Below, piece after piece: positions 1 through 11,103 of a stretch of 64,000 nt of DNA. Under the pieces are notes generated by a model. The model searched no databases. It saw only the letters and a list, made by a program, of their open reading frames with translations, and was not told the origin of the DNA. Both the position numbers and the translations under genes were made by a program. Origin of the DNA: Laguncularia racemosa (Eukaryota; Streptophyta; Magnoliopsida; Myrtales; Combretaceae); contig JBBMOL010000570.1 in assembly GCA_037954665.1 (NCBI GenBank), forward strand, positions 1 through 64,000, read 5' to 3'. Each line of letters starts with the position of its first letter. The first letter of the stretch is position 1.

Positions 1-405
1 AAGGGTTTGATTGATAGGAATTGAGTCAGCAAATTAATTAAGATATGATTTTGGAGAGATTTTCACAATGGATATCCGAGGAGCAATGTAGGTCGGCTCA
101 AGGCCGGCGGCTTTGATGTCTTATGAGGCCGGTTTTTAATGTAGGCCGGCTCAAGGTCGGCTCAAGGCCGGCGGCCTTTGGTAGTGGGCCCGGGCCCTAA
201 GGCCGGTGGCCTTCAATGCAATCCTCCACTCGCTTCTTCAATTTTGTGAAAAACTCTTCCAATTAACTTGTAATTTACTTTTGGGTCCTAAAAACCCTGA
301 ATTTTCAAAATTTAAACACCATTAAATATCATTTCTTTATATTTTCTTATAATATTGAAATAAATTTAATATAAATCCAAAAGAAAATATAAGTATAATG
401 TGATC
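1..405. other. unassigned GC-rich then AT-rich block
   Basis: No coding region is supported. Positions about 85-215 form a GC island in AT-rich DNA. They hold repeated GGCCGGC/GCCGGC clusters, two near-copies of a unit beginning AATGTAGG(C/T)CGGCTCAAGG, and the 12-base palindrome GGGCCCGGGCCC at 186-197. Positions 240-405 are AT-rich and featureless. The adjoining family C gag reading stops near 405, so this may be part of another element inserted into that gag, but no terminus or TSD is visible. Confidence 0.35.
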
Positions 406-2002
406 TTATCACTCTACAAAGGGGTAAGTTAATATGTATTGTTTAAAGAGTTCTAAGAACTTACCAAAAGGCTCATCAAAGCAATCCTTTTTTAAAGCAA
501 GTTGGATAAGGTAGGGTGGTTTGAACTCCTTACCTTTTAGGTGGTTTACTTTGCTTCTCAGTTGTTGTAGTCCTTTCTTCATCTGATCCTTTTCTATTAA
601 ATTGTAAACCCCTGCAACTTTTTCCACTCTTAAGGGTCACTGCTTGAATATTTCTCTAAGGTTCGTTTCTAAATTCCTAAGTATGTTCCTGATTGTCTTT
701 TCGACATCTTTTTTTCAAGTTAGCCTACTTTGTTTTCTAGGTTGTAAATAGAGGCTTCTTGATTTGTAAGAGACATCTCTATGCTCTGGAATTAAGCTTC
801 GGATGTCTAAATAAATTTAGTAGGAAGCTCTTTTAAACCTGCTTTCTTATCTTGAAGTGGGGGTTGTTGAAATCTAGGTAAGGGTGGGTTAAGTGTGGTT
901 TATTGTTTTTTTTTTTTTACCTTGATTGCTCCATGAGAAGTTAAGATGGTTTCTCCACCCAAGGTAATATGTATTGCTATAGGGATTATTTTGAGGCCTA
1001 TAGGGGTTTCCCATGTAATTAGCTTGCTCTAACTGATCCTGTTCCATAAATCCTCTTGCAATAACATCACCTCGCATCATCTATGATTGTTGTGGTGGCA
1101 ATTGAAAGCCCGTTGATTTTTTTACTCAGAGCATCAACTTTAGCTGCTAATGCTGTCACCACTTCTACATCATATATCCCTATAGCCTTATGCCTTACCT
1201 TAATAGTTTCCCACTAATAACTATTCATGGCCATTTCCCCTATTAAGGTTTGGGTTTGCTCAAGTGTTTTGGTATTTAATGTGCCTCCAGCAGCAGCATC
1301 AACCATCTACCTTATCAATAAATTAAGACCATTATAGTACGTTTGGATTTGCATCCAAAGTGGGTGACCATAATGCAGACATCTTCTCAACAGATCTTTA
1401 AAGCTCCCATGTATCATATAATGTCTCAGATTCAATATGAGCATAAGCAAAGATATCATTTCTAAGTTCTACAGTTTTGGTAAGTGGGAAATACTTCTCT
1501 AAAATTTTCTCAACCATTTCATCCCATGTAGTGATTGATCCTTGTGGGAGAGAATTTAATCACTGTTTTGTCTGACCTCTTAAGGAGAATGGAAACAATC
1601 TCAAGCATATAGCATCATCACTAACCCCATCAATTATAAAGGCATCACATATTTCCAAAAAATGGAAATGTGAGCATTAAGGTCCTCATCCTACAGGCTA
1701 TCAAATTGGATAAATTGTTGTACCATCTGGATAATGTTCAGTTTGATCTCAAAATTATTTGCAGCAACCGCTAGCCTAGCAATACTCAAGTTAGTCCCAG
1801 TAAGTTTAGGTCTTGCATAATCAGACATAGTCCTAACTGCATTCTGGTTCCCGTTATTTGCCATATCGACCAGTTCATTTTCTTCTTCCATCTTAACTTT
1901 CAGAGGAGATCCTAGATTTAACTCGTCTACTATTTGTTTAACGCTCTTCCTCAAGCCTTTGATGGTTCTCTCAATTTCAAGGTCTATTTCCAAAAGATCC
2001 AT
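405..2002 (-). pseudogene. decayed Ty3/gypsy gag, family C copy 1
   Basis: This is a minus-strand gag remnant of an Athila/Tat-type retrotransposon, broken by many stops and frameshifts. Three readable islands lie in collinear order. The N-terminus is at 2002-1691 (starts MDLLEIDLEIERTIKG). A proline/asparagine-rich segment with NPYSNTYYLGWRNHLNFSW is at 1080-889; it matches the NPYSNTYNPGWRDHPNFRYG segment of the family A gag. A stretch at 627-409 (FGKFLELFKQ) belongs to the region just before protease in this lineage. No intact CCHC knuckle or protease was found. The reading is lost near 405. It is the oldest Ty3/gypsy copy here judging by the density of breaks. Confidence 0.7.
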
Positions 2003-2137
2003 TAAACTACCCTAGTCATACACTGCAAAAGAAGACTTTTGAGTCAGTCACCAAGAAGAGTAGCAAATGAGATGAAAGAACGAAAAGAAAAAAATGATTA
2101 GGTTTAGTAAAGTATCAAGTGTTCTTAATATTATAGT

Positions 2138-2155
2138 CCTCGGTAACATCACCCA
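2138..2155 (-). other. decayed tRNA-Asp primer-binding site, family C copy 1
   Basis: The minus strand carries a degraded form of TGGCGCCGTTGCCGGGG, the complement of the tRNA-Asp 3' end. Most differences are transitions, plus about one inserted base. It lies between the gag start and the LTR edge, where a PBS belongs. Confidence 0.55.
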
Positions 2156-2160
2156 AAACT

Positions 2161-3560
2161 TAATAGTGTTAAGCAAGTGCACCTATCGATTAATATAATA
2201 TATTGAATTAATTACGAATGTCATCCCACAAAGACTACAATTGCTAATATTAATTAGGACTTTATTGTCTAATAAATAAATTAAAATTTATTAATTAACT
2301 AAGAAGTTTTAACTACTTAACTAATAATGTTCAAAATAATGGAAAGAAATAGATGTACTAAAGAATTTGAATTAATATTACAAGAACACGTATCTAGATT
2401 TAGTTTCCCCTAAAATATATATAACATATTAGAGATGATTCCAATTTATTTTTATTTTCTTAACCATAGGAATTCCATAATCAAATTAATATCTTTCCCA
2501 AGATTATTAATTTATAACCCTAGGCTGATTAACTGAGATCTCTCTCTAACTAAAACCCTAAGATTGCATTATTGGTTTTTTAATTCCTTAATTAAGTTTG
2601 ACCCTGATTCAGAAGATTTACGTCACCATATCTCTAGGATTGCATGCAACTCTTTTAATTACGCTAGATTTTAATTATACAGGTGATTTCTCAATTTACT
2701 TGCATAATAACAATAATTAAAAATTGATAATCTAGAAATACCCAATTTCATGCAATGAAATAATATGCATAATTGAATTAAGAATATAAGAATACATTGA
2801 ATAATAACTGAAATAAAATTACATAGTAATTTAGGATTCTGTAAATCTAGATGCTAGAAGAAATTAAGCTATCATTATGAAATAAAATCTGATAATAGAA
2901 TCAAAATAAACTTATAATGGAAAGAAAAACCCTTTTTATAAATTTTTTTCTTGTACTTCCGAAGTGTACAATTTGATCTTCAATATTCTATAGCTTTAAG
3001 GAGTTCTTCCCTTTGTCTGCTAAAAAAACCTTTCTCCTTTTGTCTATTAAAAACTCTCTCTTTCTTTTCCAAATTTATTTAGGTTTTATATCTAGTTATT
3101 TATATTACATAACTGTCAAACCCAACATAACCCTTCAAACGGTCATGTTCAGGTCATGTTTAACTTAAATCTTTTAAATTTATCTAAATTTGGGGAAGAT
3201 ACAGCCAACACAACCCCAACACGATCATGTTACCAAGCCATGTTGTATTAATTCAACATGGTCGTGTTATTTAGTCATGTTTAACTCCAATTGCTCTGAA
3301 AGTTACACGACTACTAACATAGTCGTGTTGTTTCCTCTTGTATCTTTCTGATTTTTTTTCTTTAATATCAACAAGACCATGTTATTGATTGTGTTGATCT
3401 TCAAACAAAATAATTTCTTCATTTTAACTTCGAATCAAGTGAAACTTGACTCATTTTCTTCCTTTGTTGATTAAAAGAACATATTAATCCTGAAATTAAA
3501 ATATTACTCAATTAGATAGCATACTTCTTTAAAATTCTTATAATTTCAATGAATTTATCA
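2161..3560 (-). repeat. 5' LTR of family C copy 1
   Basis: About 1.4 kb of non-coding sequence separates the decayed PBS from copia gag sequence. It resembles the LTR at 55500-56878: both share the AAGCAAGTG..CCTATCGAT block near the PBS-side end, a CATGGTCGTG motif, and a TTTATCA outer end (here at 3554-3560). Copia gag coding resumes immediately after 3560, so this element inserted into the copia gag. The partner TSD is outside the window. The inner edge is approximate because the expected TG appears as TA. Confidence 0.6.
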
Positions 3561-4743
3561 GAAAAATCTTATTCACAAATGTATTCTATTAATCATCTAT
3601 CAAAGATCAAGCCCTTCAAGTTGTTGTGCTCCTTATTACCATCATACTCACATTTTAGAGAAGCATTACTCTATGGCAAGATGAATGTTACTCTAGTAGA
3701 TGTTAAATCTACACTTTCATTGAAATATCTCATTGACAACGAGTTATCTAATAGTAACAAAAGTGATAATCTAGTTGAAGGATTGGTTTTTGAGGGGAAG
3801 GACAAAAGAGAAGGTTTCAAGTAGTAGCAAAGCAAGGTTAAGGTCAAAGTCCAAATATAAGATTCTGACCTATAAAATTATTGTCAAAAGAAAGGGAACA
3901 ATAAGATTGATTGCTTTAAGTTAAAGAATAAGCAACTGGAACAAGACAAGAAGGGGGAAATCTGTTGAGGATAGCATTACAGCAAAAGAGCCTAAATCAC
4001 ATCTTCTTTTAGTTATCATTGATGCCAATTGTAGATCTAAAGATGAATGGAACATGAACTCTGGTTATTCCTATCATATGTGTCCCAATTGGGACAAGTT
4101 TTCAACATATGAATCTTATATAGGAGGAACTGTATTAATGGGCAAAAATGCTACTTGCAAAGTTATAGGTTAAGGATCAATCTAAATTAAATGCATGATG
4201 ACATTATGAGAACACTCATTGATATTTGTGATGTTATAAACTTAAAGAAAAATCTCATTTCTTAAGGGACCCTTGATGCCAATGGGTATCGGTACTCCGC
4301 TAAAGGTAGAGTTATGAAGATCACTAAAGGTGCTCTAGTTGTGATGAAAGCGATGAAATCTAGAAATTGTATGTGTTATAAGGCTGTACAGTTATAGGTG
4401 TTGCTGCTACAAGTTCTTCATCATTCTTGATATAAATGTCACTAAGTTATGGCATATGAGTTCAACATATGAGCGAGAAAGGTATGTCTTTATTGAGTAA
4501 GAGGTTTATTATGTGGTCAAAGTATAAGAAGGATGTAATTATATGAGCATTGTGTCTTTAAGAAGCAAGCATGATTCAACTTTAGCATAGCCACTCACAA
4601 GACCAAAGGTACCTAGATTATATCCATTCATATCTCTAGGGTCCATCTCATGTGCCTTTAAAGGTAGTGTAAGATGCATGCTCATCTTTATTTATGACTT
4701 TTCAAGAAAACTTTGGGTTATTTTTCTAAAACACAAGGATCAA
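3561..4743 (+). pseudogene. Ty1/copia gag to integrase N-terminal part, decayed
   Basis: Plus-strand remnant of a Ty1/copia polyprotein. Around 3625-3830 the gag reads LLCSLLPSYSHFREALLYGK, the UBN2/retrotran_gag signature, followed by a basic tail. Around 4040-4180 is a protease-region relic (MNSGYSYHMCPNWDKFSTY), and the diagnostic DSG is seen as NSG. Around 4255-4600 is the GAG-pre-integrase region (GTLDANGYRYSAKGRVMKI). Around 4640-4743 is the start of the integrase core (KLWVIFLKHKD). Many stops and frameshifts are present. The 5' LTR and early gag lie to the left of the family C insertion, outside the window. The frame resumes at 5534 after a solo LTR. Confidence 0.75.
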
Positions 4744-5528
4744 TGATGGGAATCAAACCTCTGGATCCAGCATTGGGAAGCCTACTGAAACCAAATGGAA
4801 CTCAAATATTCACACTTTGTCTTTATTTATTTTATAATAATTGTTTTTACATTTTAGCAGGTATATTTTGTCGATTTTACAAGAAAACAACCAAGCACAA
4901 TAGCAATTGGTTTAAGAATGGATCACGGTCTATAATGAACCAAATTGAACCAAAGGAGAACCAGTCTTGTGTTTTCTCATTGTGAAGTGATTGGAGCTTG
5001 AAGTGACCGGTCATTATGCTATTTTATTTAAGTTATTTTTCCATAATTGTAATAGGGTATAAATACTTATTATGTAGGTTTTGTAAAGGACTTTTGAAAC
5101 ACAAATTTCATATTAAAATTGCCATGGAAAGCTTGCCCTTTCACGCCCCTACTTTTATCAAATTCTCCTGGAATTTGTGGCGAGTGGATTTTGATAATGT
5201 TGTGCGTAATATCAACAACATTAAAATCAAATCTAATTCCAACTAGTGCGTAACATCTGGTAAGGAATTAGTTCCTCTTATCTATCTCTTGTTCATGCAA
5301 ATTAGGGTCCATTTTTAATTAAGGGTTCACACCCCAATTCATTAGAAATTGGCTCCTTATTGTGCCATCCTTAATTTATAATACAAATCATCAATTGTTT
5401 TTCTTCTATCTTGTTTAACGTCAAAATTAGGGTTCATAAGGATTAGGGGTTCACACCATTTTGGATTGCTTATTATGTAATTGAATCCTCATTGCATTGT
5501 GAACTTGTAGTCGGTCTTGAGCTCATCA
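4744..5528 (+). repeat. solo LTR in copia integrase, TSD ATCAA
   Basis: A 785-bp segment beginning TGATGGGAAT and ending GAGCTCATCA interrupts the copia integrase frame. It is flanked by a perfect 5-bp duplication, ATCAA, at 4739-4743 and 5529-5533; removing it restores the integrase reading (HKD..VFTIFKQWK). A TATA-like GGGTATAAATAC at about 5057 sets the likely orientation. Its layout, including the GCGAGTGGATTTTG block, resembles the LTR at 42453-43494. It has no coding content, and the superfamily is not assignable from the LTR alone. Confidence 0.8.
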
Positions 5529-5533
5529 ATCAA

Positions 5534-6539
5534 GTTTTCACTATTTTTAAGCAATGGAAAACTCTTATTGAGAAGAAAACAAGGAACTAGATGAAGTGGC
5601 TCAAAACAGACATTGATTTAGAATTTTGCAATGAAAAGTTCAATGAGTTCTATAATAACGAGGGGATAGCTTGACATCGTATAATTAAAAACATACGCTA
5701 GAAAAATGGAGTCACAGAGCACATGAACAAGACCCTCATAAAGAAAGCAAGATGCTTGCCCTCAAATGCTAGTTTACCAAAGAAGTTTTAGGCTAAAGCT
5801 GCATCCACTGCTTGCTACTTGGTAAATCGATCTCCATCAATTCCAATTGGCTATAAGACTATAGAAGGAATTGGTTTAGTAATCCTATAGACTACTCAAA
5901 TTTAAATATTTTTTGTTGTCCGACATACATGTAAGTTAATGATGGCAAGTTAGAGCTACGTGCTAAGAGATGCATTTTTATTGGGTATACTTCTAAAGTG
6001 AAGGGGTATAGGTTCTAGTGTCTAGACCCTAATTCATTAAAGTTTGTAATCAATAGAGATGAAAGCGATCAATGCTCAATTTGAAGTTAGAGTCTTTTGA
6101 AATAAAACTAGTGGAGAACATTTCAAAGAAATTGGAATTGGAAGTGAACAAGTAAGAAGTTGTTCCAAGAACCACTCAATCAGTTAGACCATCTAATTTA
6201 GTTGGAGTTGAAGGTATACTAATTATGCTGAGTTGGTCTCTTATGCCTTATCAATGGCAAGTGAGATTAATAGAGATGGTAAACCATCTATATTTCTAAT
6301 GGGTGGTGGCAATGCAAGAAGAAATGGAGTCTTTACACAATAATGGCACTTGGGAACTAGTTAAACCACCAAAAGGGAAGAGGGTTATTAGATGCAAATA
6401 GGCTTTCAAAAAGAAGGAATCCTCTTTAATAGATGAAGGAGTTAGGTATAAGGCTAATATAGTTGCAACGGGATACAATCAAGTGCTAGGTGTAGATTTT
6501 AATGATGTTTTCTCACCTATGGTAAAGCACTACTCCATT
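5534..6539 (+). pseudogene. Ty1/copia integrase end and RT start, decayed
   Basis: This continues the copia polyprotein after the solo LTR. Readable pieces are the integrase core (FKQWKTLIEKKTRNKMKWLK, then NKTLIKKARCLPSNASLPKKF), the linker, and the start of the RVT_2 reverse transcriptase (NNGTWELVKPPKGKRVI, GVRYKANIVATGYNQV, DFNDVFSPMVKHYS). Stops and frameshifts are frequent. The reading is cut at 6539 by family B element B1 and resumes after the TSD at 25795. Confidence 0.8.
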
Positions 6540-7379
6540 TGATGAGATCCATGATGAGAGTCAAGTTGGAAGAAGGAATGTGGATCCTCTTGAAGTGCCG
6601 CCTGGACTGATCACAAGAAGTCGAGTGAAACGACTCAAGGAAGCACTTAACGGGTTGATAAAGGATGTCCATGAAGCTGGGAAGGATTGGGGCAATCATG
6701 AAGTTGGAACGGGTTGGAACAACCACGGGAAGACCCTTGCTCTTATACAAGTCACACCGGACACGGGTTGAAGAGGGCATGTACTTTCAAGGCACGGCCG
6801 TGTATGGAGTCAAGCAAATCCACAGAAAGATACACAGCCAAAGTACACGGGCGTGTATGTTGCCAGAAGTTGCACAGAAAGATACACGGCCAAAGTACAC
6901 GGGCGTGTATGTTGCCAGAAGTTGCACAGAAAGGTACACGGCCAAAGTACACAGGCGTGTACACGGCCGTGTATCCCCTGCCGGCCAGCTTGTTCTATTT
7001 TCGCGTTTTTACACCACTTATCTAAACTATGTCGTTTTGGACTTGTTTTACACGAATTGTAACCCTAGTATAAAAGCTCCTAGGGTTTAGAACAATGAAA
7101 ATATACATCTTTGAACATTAAACACTTTTGAGAGGCACCTCTCTTGGTTCTTCAAGAACTAAATCGAACTTATCGGATTGATTTCCGTGGCGTTCATCCT
7201 GACTTATCAATCGGTCTTTCATCCCGATTGTGGCGTCTTCGTTTTTATACCAAGGTTCTTGTCTCGCTTATAGACAACGGGTCGCGGTTTCCACTTTAGG
7301 TGTTTGGGCGTCTTAGGCAACGAATTTTTGCGAACATATTGGTATTGGGTTTCGTCACGGGTTGGCGTAGTTCGTATCA
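6540..7379 (+). repeat. 5' LTR of B1
   Basis: 840 bp, starting TGATGAGATCC. The first ~230 bp encode the pol C-terminal tail (DPLEVPPGLITRSRVKRLKE). A 52-bp tandem repeat follows (6829-6880, 6881-6932, partial 6933-6963). Each unit carries TACACGG(C) and ACACGGGCGTGTA half-sites, and CACGGCCGTG palindromes flank the array. A TATA-like TATAAAAGC occurs near 7070. The partner LTR is 24963-25789. Confidence 0.9.
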
Positions 7380-7382
7380 GTT

Positions 7383-7394
7383 TGGTATCAGAGC
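7383..7394 (+). other. tRNA-iMet primer-binding site of B1
   Basis: TGGTATCAGAGC, three bases after the LTR end, complements the 3' end of plant initiator tRNA-Met. Confidence 0.9.
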
Positions 7395-7430
7395 TTAGGT
7401 TTGTCAAAACATCAAGTTCGGTTGAGGAAG

Positions 7431-7878
7431 GTAATATCAAAAACCCTAACTCCAATCGTTCATATCAATTATCGTAATCAATTTCGTAGTATTGATTGTC
7501 TTTTGATAGTGTAATATCGCCTAGGAGATTGTTAAAAAAAAAAAGAGTAAAAATCACGACAAAAAAAAAGAAGAGAAAAGAAAAGAAAAGAAAAACGTGA
7601 TCAAAAGAAAAACAGAGACAAAAAAAATTCGGATAAAAAAAATAGAGGAAAATTTACGAACCCTAGAGTTGTTTTGAATTCTACGGAAGGAAATTGGTGT
7701 AGTTCGGGTTAGTTCTAAGAGAATTGAGAAGAGGAAATTGGCGAGTTGATATCATCATTATTTGTGAGAATACACGAGTGACTGTGTGATATCGTCATTT
7801 GAGCGAAACACGTAAGGGAGTGTATCGTGAGGTTTAATTATATATATATATTTGTGTTAGTACTAATCTTTTCTGCAG
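7431..7878 (+). other. predicted intron in the B1 5' leader
   Basis: A donor-like GAAG|GTAATA at 7430/7431 and an acceptor block TACTAATCTTTTCTGCAG ending at 7878 bracket a 448-bp AT-rich leader, just before the gag ATG at 7884. The block combines a perfect TACTAAT branch-point consensus, a pyrimidine run and CAG. B2 keeps the same signals (11104-11486). The leader also contains A/G-rich stretches (7530-7660). Splicing is predicted, not shown. Confidence 0.5.
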
Positions 7879-7883
7879 GGACT

Positions 7884-8632
7884 ATGTCGAGACAACATTC
7901 TCCTGAAGGTGAGAGGGGAAGGTTTGATGCTAGGTTAGTAATTGAGGCGTTGAGGGAAGAAATGAAGAGGATGTTCCAAGAAGGAATAGAACAAATTCAT
8001 GAGACAGTGGAGCAAAGAATAGAGCCATCCACAAACGTATTCCAAGGGCGTAAGCAGGAGAGTCGTCCTAGGAGAGTACCGAGGGGTGGAGATGAAATGT
8101 CGGATGATGATTTTGATGAGCCTTCTGTCGGGAGTTATAGAGCATATAGTGGTCGGAATAGAGGAACTAGGGATTAGGAAGATAGAGGAGATAGGAATAG
8201 AGAGGATGATCAATTGAGTAGCATAAAGATGAAGATTCCACCTTTCCAAGGGAAGAATGATCCCGAGGCGTACTTAGAGTGGGAGAAAAAGGTGGAGATG
8301 GTATTTGATTGTCACAACTATAGTGGGAAAAAGAAGGTAAAACTTGCTGCCATTGAATTTTCGGATTATGCTATAGTATGGTGGGATCAACTAATGTTGA
8401 ATAGGAGAAGGAGTGGCGAGCCACCTATTGAGTCTTGGGAAGAGATGAAAAGAGTGATGAAGAAGCGGTTTGTACCTGCGTATTACTATCGTGAATTGCA
8501 CAACAAGTTGCAAACTCTTAGGCAGGGAAGTTGGAGTGTAGATGAGTATTTCAAGGAGATGGAAGTCACTATGATTAGGGCGAATGTAGAGGAGGATAGA
8601 GAGGCTACAATGGTTAGATTTCTTGCGGGGTT
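7884..8632 (+). pseudogene. B1 gag, N-terminal half, interrupted by A2
   Basis: Capsid-precursor coding region. I chose ATG 7884 (MSRQHSPEGERGR) because it directly follows the predicted leader acceptor and is conserved in B2 and B3; an upstream in-frame ATG at 7827 lies inside the predicted intron. The retrotransposon gag domain (KMKIPPFQGKNDPEAYLEWE, then VKLAAIEFSDYAIVWWDQL) is well preserved. One in-frame nonsense codon, TAG at 8175-8177, replaces the TGG read in B2. The frame is cut after GGGTT at 8632 by A2 and resumes at 21088 in the same sense, where LAG joins LNREIQNVVELQ. Confidence 0.85.
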
Positions 8633-10169
8633 TGATGGGTGTCGAATCCAACAAAAATAAAACCTACTCTAGACAATTATATGATTTGCATATAGTGGTG
8701 AGTAGGGTCGAATCCACAGAGATTGGTTAAACTTATTTCTATTCAAGGAGAATAAAAGGGAAAAGAAAAATGGGGGGGGGGGGTTTGTTTGTGAATCAAA
8801 ATAAAGTAAAACAAGGTAAGAAAATCGGATATTAATAAAAGCCTAGCCAAAGGAATCAAGATAGTTTAATTCAAGGAATTGGTCATCGATGCAAATGTTC
8901 TCTATTCTTAGTTCCAGATAAACTGGTTATGGTTATTAACAACCTCTAACAACCTATCTCTCCTTACTTCCTCGATAACCTCAGACAAGCGCTTTGAATT
9001 ATTTCTCTTATTGATTAAACAACCCTAGACAAGCGCTTAAGATTTAATCTATCAATAGCATTAAGATCTAGAGAGACCACCAATTCATGCCAGTAGATTA
9101 TAAGATAACCTATTTAAACATGATCACACACCTCCATAACATGAATTCGATCATCTCTTTTATAACCAAACATATTATTGCGTCACTAAGACTAGAACAA
9201 TCAAACAATTACGGATTTAACGTGCTAGTTGACAATATATTAACTTGCTAATTGAGTAGAAGAGCTCTATTCATACCAATCAACAAAGATAATAATGAAA
9301 AAACGATTAGAAGATATATGAATACTCGAAAGCAAAGAATAGAATAAATACAAGTCAATTAGACCTCACAATTCGTGGAGAATTAAACATCTACGACCCT
9401 TTGGCTAGAAAAGTAGCTTAGCTACTCATGTTCATCAATAAAACGAAAAATAAAAATAAAAACATAATGAACCCGGTTGCCTGCTCTGTCTCCTCGTTTC
9501 CTTCTTGTCTCCAAGGTAATTCCAGATTCCAAAGTTCAAAAGTTGTCTCAACCCTCTAGGGTTGATTCTATTTATATTGTTAGGGAGATGGCATGTGATA
9601 TTTTGCTAGCAAGATACGAAAATATCTTTCCTTTTCCAAGTAGATTTCGAGAAGTGAAGATTCGTCTGCCTGGCACGCCCCAACACACGGTCGTGGGTCA
9701 AGTCGTGCCATCCTCTATGCATATTCTTCAAGTCTTCATCCGTGTCCAGTGTGTACCACGATTACACCCACGGCTAGATTTCAAGTCATGCCTTCATCTG
9801 GTTGATGTTCCACACTTTCTTCTCCTTGGCACGTCTAGCTTCCACTACGGCTCCAAGCACGGTTTATCCATGGCCGTGCCTTAAGCCGTGTCTCTCTCTA
9901 TTCAAAGTCCTCATTTCCGCCTTCTTGTCCAGTGTGTAGCACGGTTTGCGCCATGGCCGTTCCTCAAACCGTGCTTCCGATACACGGCCGTGTACTTCAA
10001 CCGTGTATCTTCCTATTGATTCAAAACCAAGTATACGGCCGTGTACTTCAATTACACGCCCATATACTTCCCTCCGGCGGTGTAAATCCTTGTCTTTGAA
10101 CTAAGTTGTAGATGACTTCTCTAATTTACTTGAATTGGCATCCTTGACTCCATTTAACCTGAATTATTG
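8633..10169 (-). repeat. 3' LTR of A2, major part (split by B2)
   Basis: This runs from TGATGGGTGTCG (the reverse complement of the LTR 3' end) to CCTGA plus the B2 TSD copy ATTAT (10165-10169). The remaining 109 bp are at 15626-15734; joined, they restore CCTGATTTATCACG as in the intact LTR at 60380-62010. It contains a 12-G run at 8772-8783 and many CACGGCCGTG-type half-sites between 9660 and 10080. Reading frames in that repeat-rich part are not genes. Confidence 0.9.
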
Positions 10170-11052
10170 ATGAGATCCAAGCCGGAAGAAGAAATGTGGA
10201 TCCTCTTGAAGTGCTGCCTGGACCGATCACAAGAAATCGAGCAAAACGATTCAAGGAAGCACTTAACGGGTTGATAAAGGTTGTCCATGAAGCCGGAAAG
10301 GATTGGAGCAATCATGGAGTTGGAACAACCATTGGAAGACCCTTGCTTTTGTACAAGTTATACTGGACACAGGTTGAAGAGGGCGTGTACTTTCAAGGCA
10401 CGGCCGTGTAGGAATCTCAAGATTGCCTAGAATCATACACGGCTAGATACACGGTTAAAAGGCACGGCCGTGTATGGAGTCAAGCAAATCCACAGAAAGA
10501 TACACGGCTAAAGTACACGGGCGTGTATGTTGCCAGAAGTTGCACAGACAGATACACGGTCAAAGTACACGGGCGTGTATGTTGCCAGAAGTTGCACAGA
10601 CAAGTACACGGCCAAAGTACACAGGCGTGTACACAGGCCGTGTATCCCCTGTCGGCCAGCTTGTTCTGTTTTGCGTTTTTATGTCACTTAACTAAACTAC
10701 ATCGTTTTGGACTTGTTTTTTACACGAATTGTAACCCTAGTATAAAAGCTCCTAGGGTTTAGAACATTGGAGATTAGACATCATTGAACATTAAACACCT
10801 TTGAGAGGAACCTCTCTTGGTTCTTCAAGAACTTAATTCGAACTTATCGGATTGATTTCCGTGGCGTTCATCCCGACTTATCAATCGGTTTTCCATCCCG
10901 ATTGTGGCGTCTTCACATTTATACCAAGGTTCTTGTCTCGCTTATAGACAACGGGTCACGGTTTTCCACTTTAGGTGTTTGGGCGTCTTAGGCAACGAAT
11001 TTCTGAACGTATTGGTATTGGGTTTCGTCGCGAGTTGGCATGGTTCGTATCA
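10170..11052 (+). repeat. 5' LTR of B2
   Basis: 883 bp, TGATGAGATCC to TTCGTATCA. Compared with B1 it has an extra block near 10408-10470 (AATCATACACGGCTAGATAC) that is shared with the solo LTR at 54498, so these two form one LTR subtype. The 52-bp TACACGG repeat array lies at about 10499-10640. Confidence 0.9.
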
Positions 11053-11055
11053 GTT

Positions 11056-11067
11056 TGGTATCAGAGC
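11056..11067 (+). other. tRNA-iMet primer-binding site of B2
   Basis: TGGTATCAGAGC, three bases after the 5' LTR end, identical to the B1 PBS. Confidence 0.9.
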
Positions 11068-11103
11068 TTAGGTTTGTCAAAACATCAAGTTCGGTTGAGG
11101 AAG

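Noticed and set aside
6829..6963. CRISPR-like regular repeats
   Set aside because: Units are direct tandem copies without spacers, inside an LTR of a plant retrotransposon.
6665..7090. Overlapping open frames on both strands in family B LTRs (also near 10474, 14985, 25088, 54826)
   Set aside because: They arise from the 52-bp TACACGG repeats and sit in non-coding LTR; several frames are open at once.
9477..9884. Open frames in family A LTRs (also near 20391, 35098, 40511, 57668, 61541)
   Set aside because: They lie antisense or sense to repetitive CACGG/CCGTG blocks; no codon-level conservation beyond the DNA repeat.
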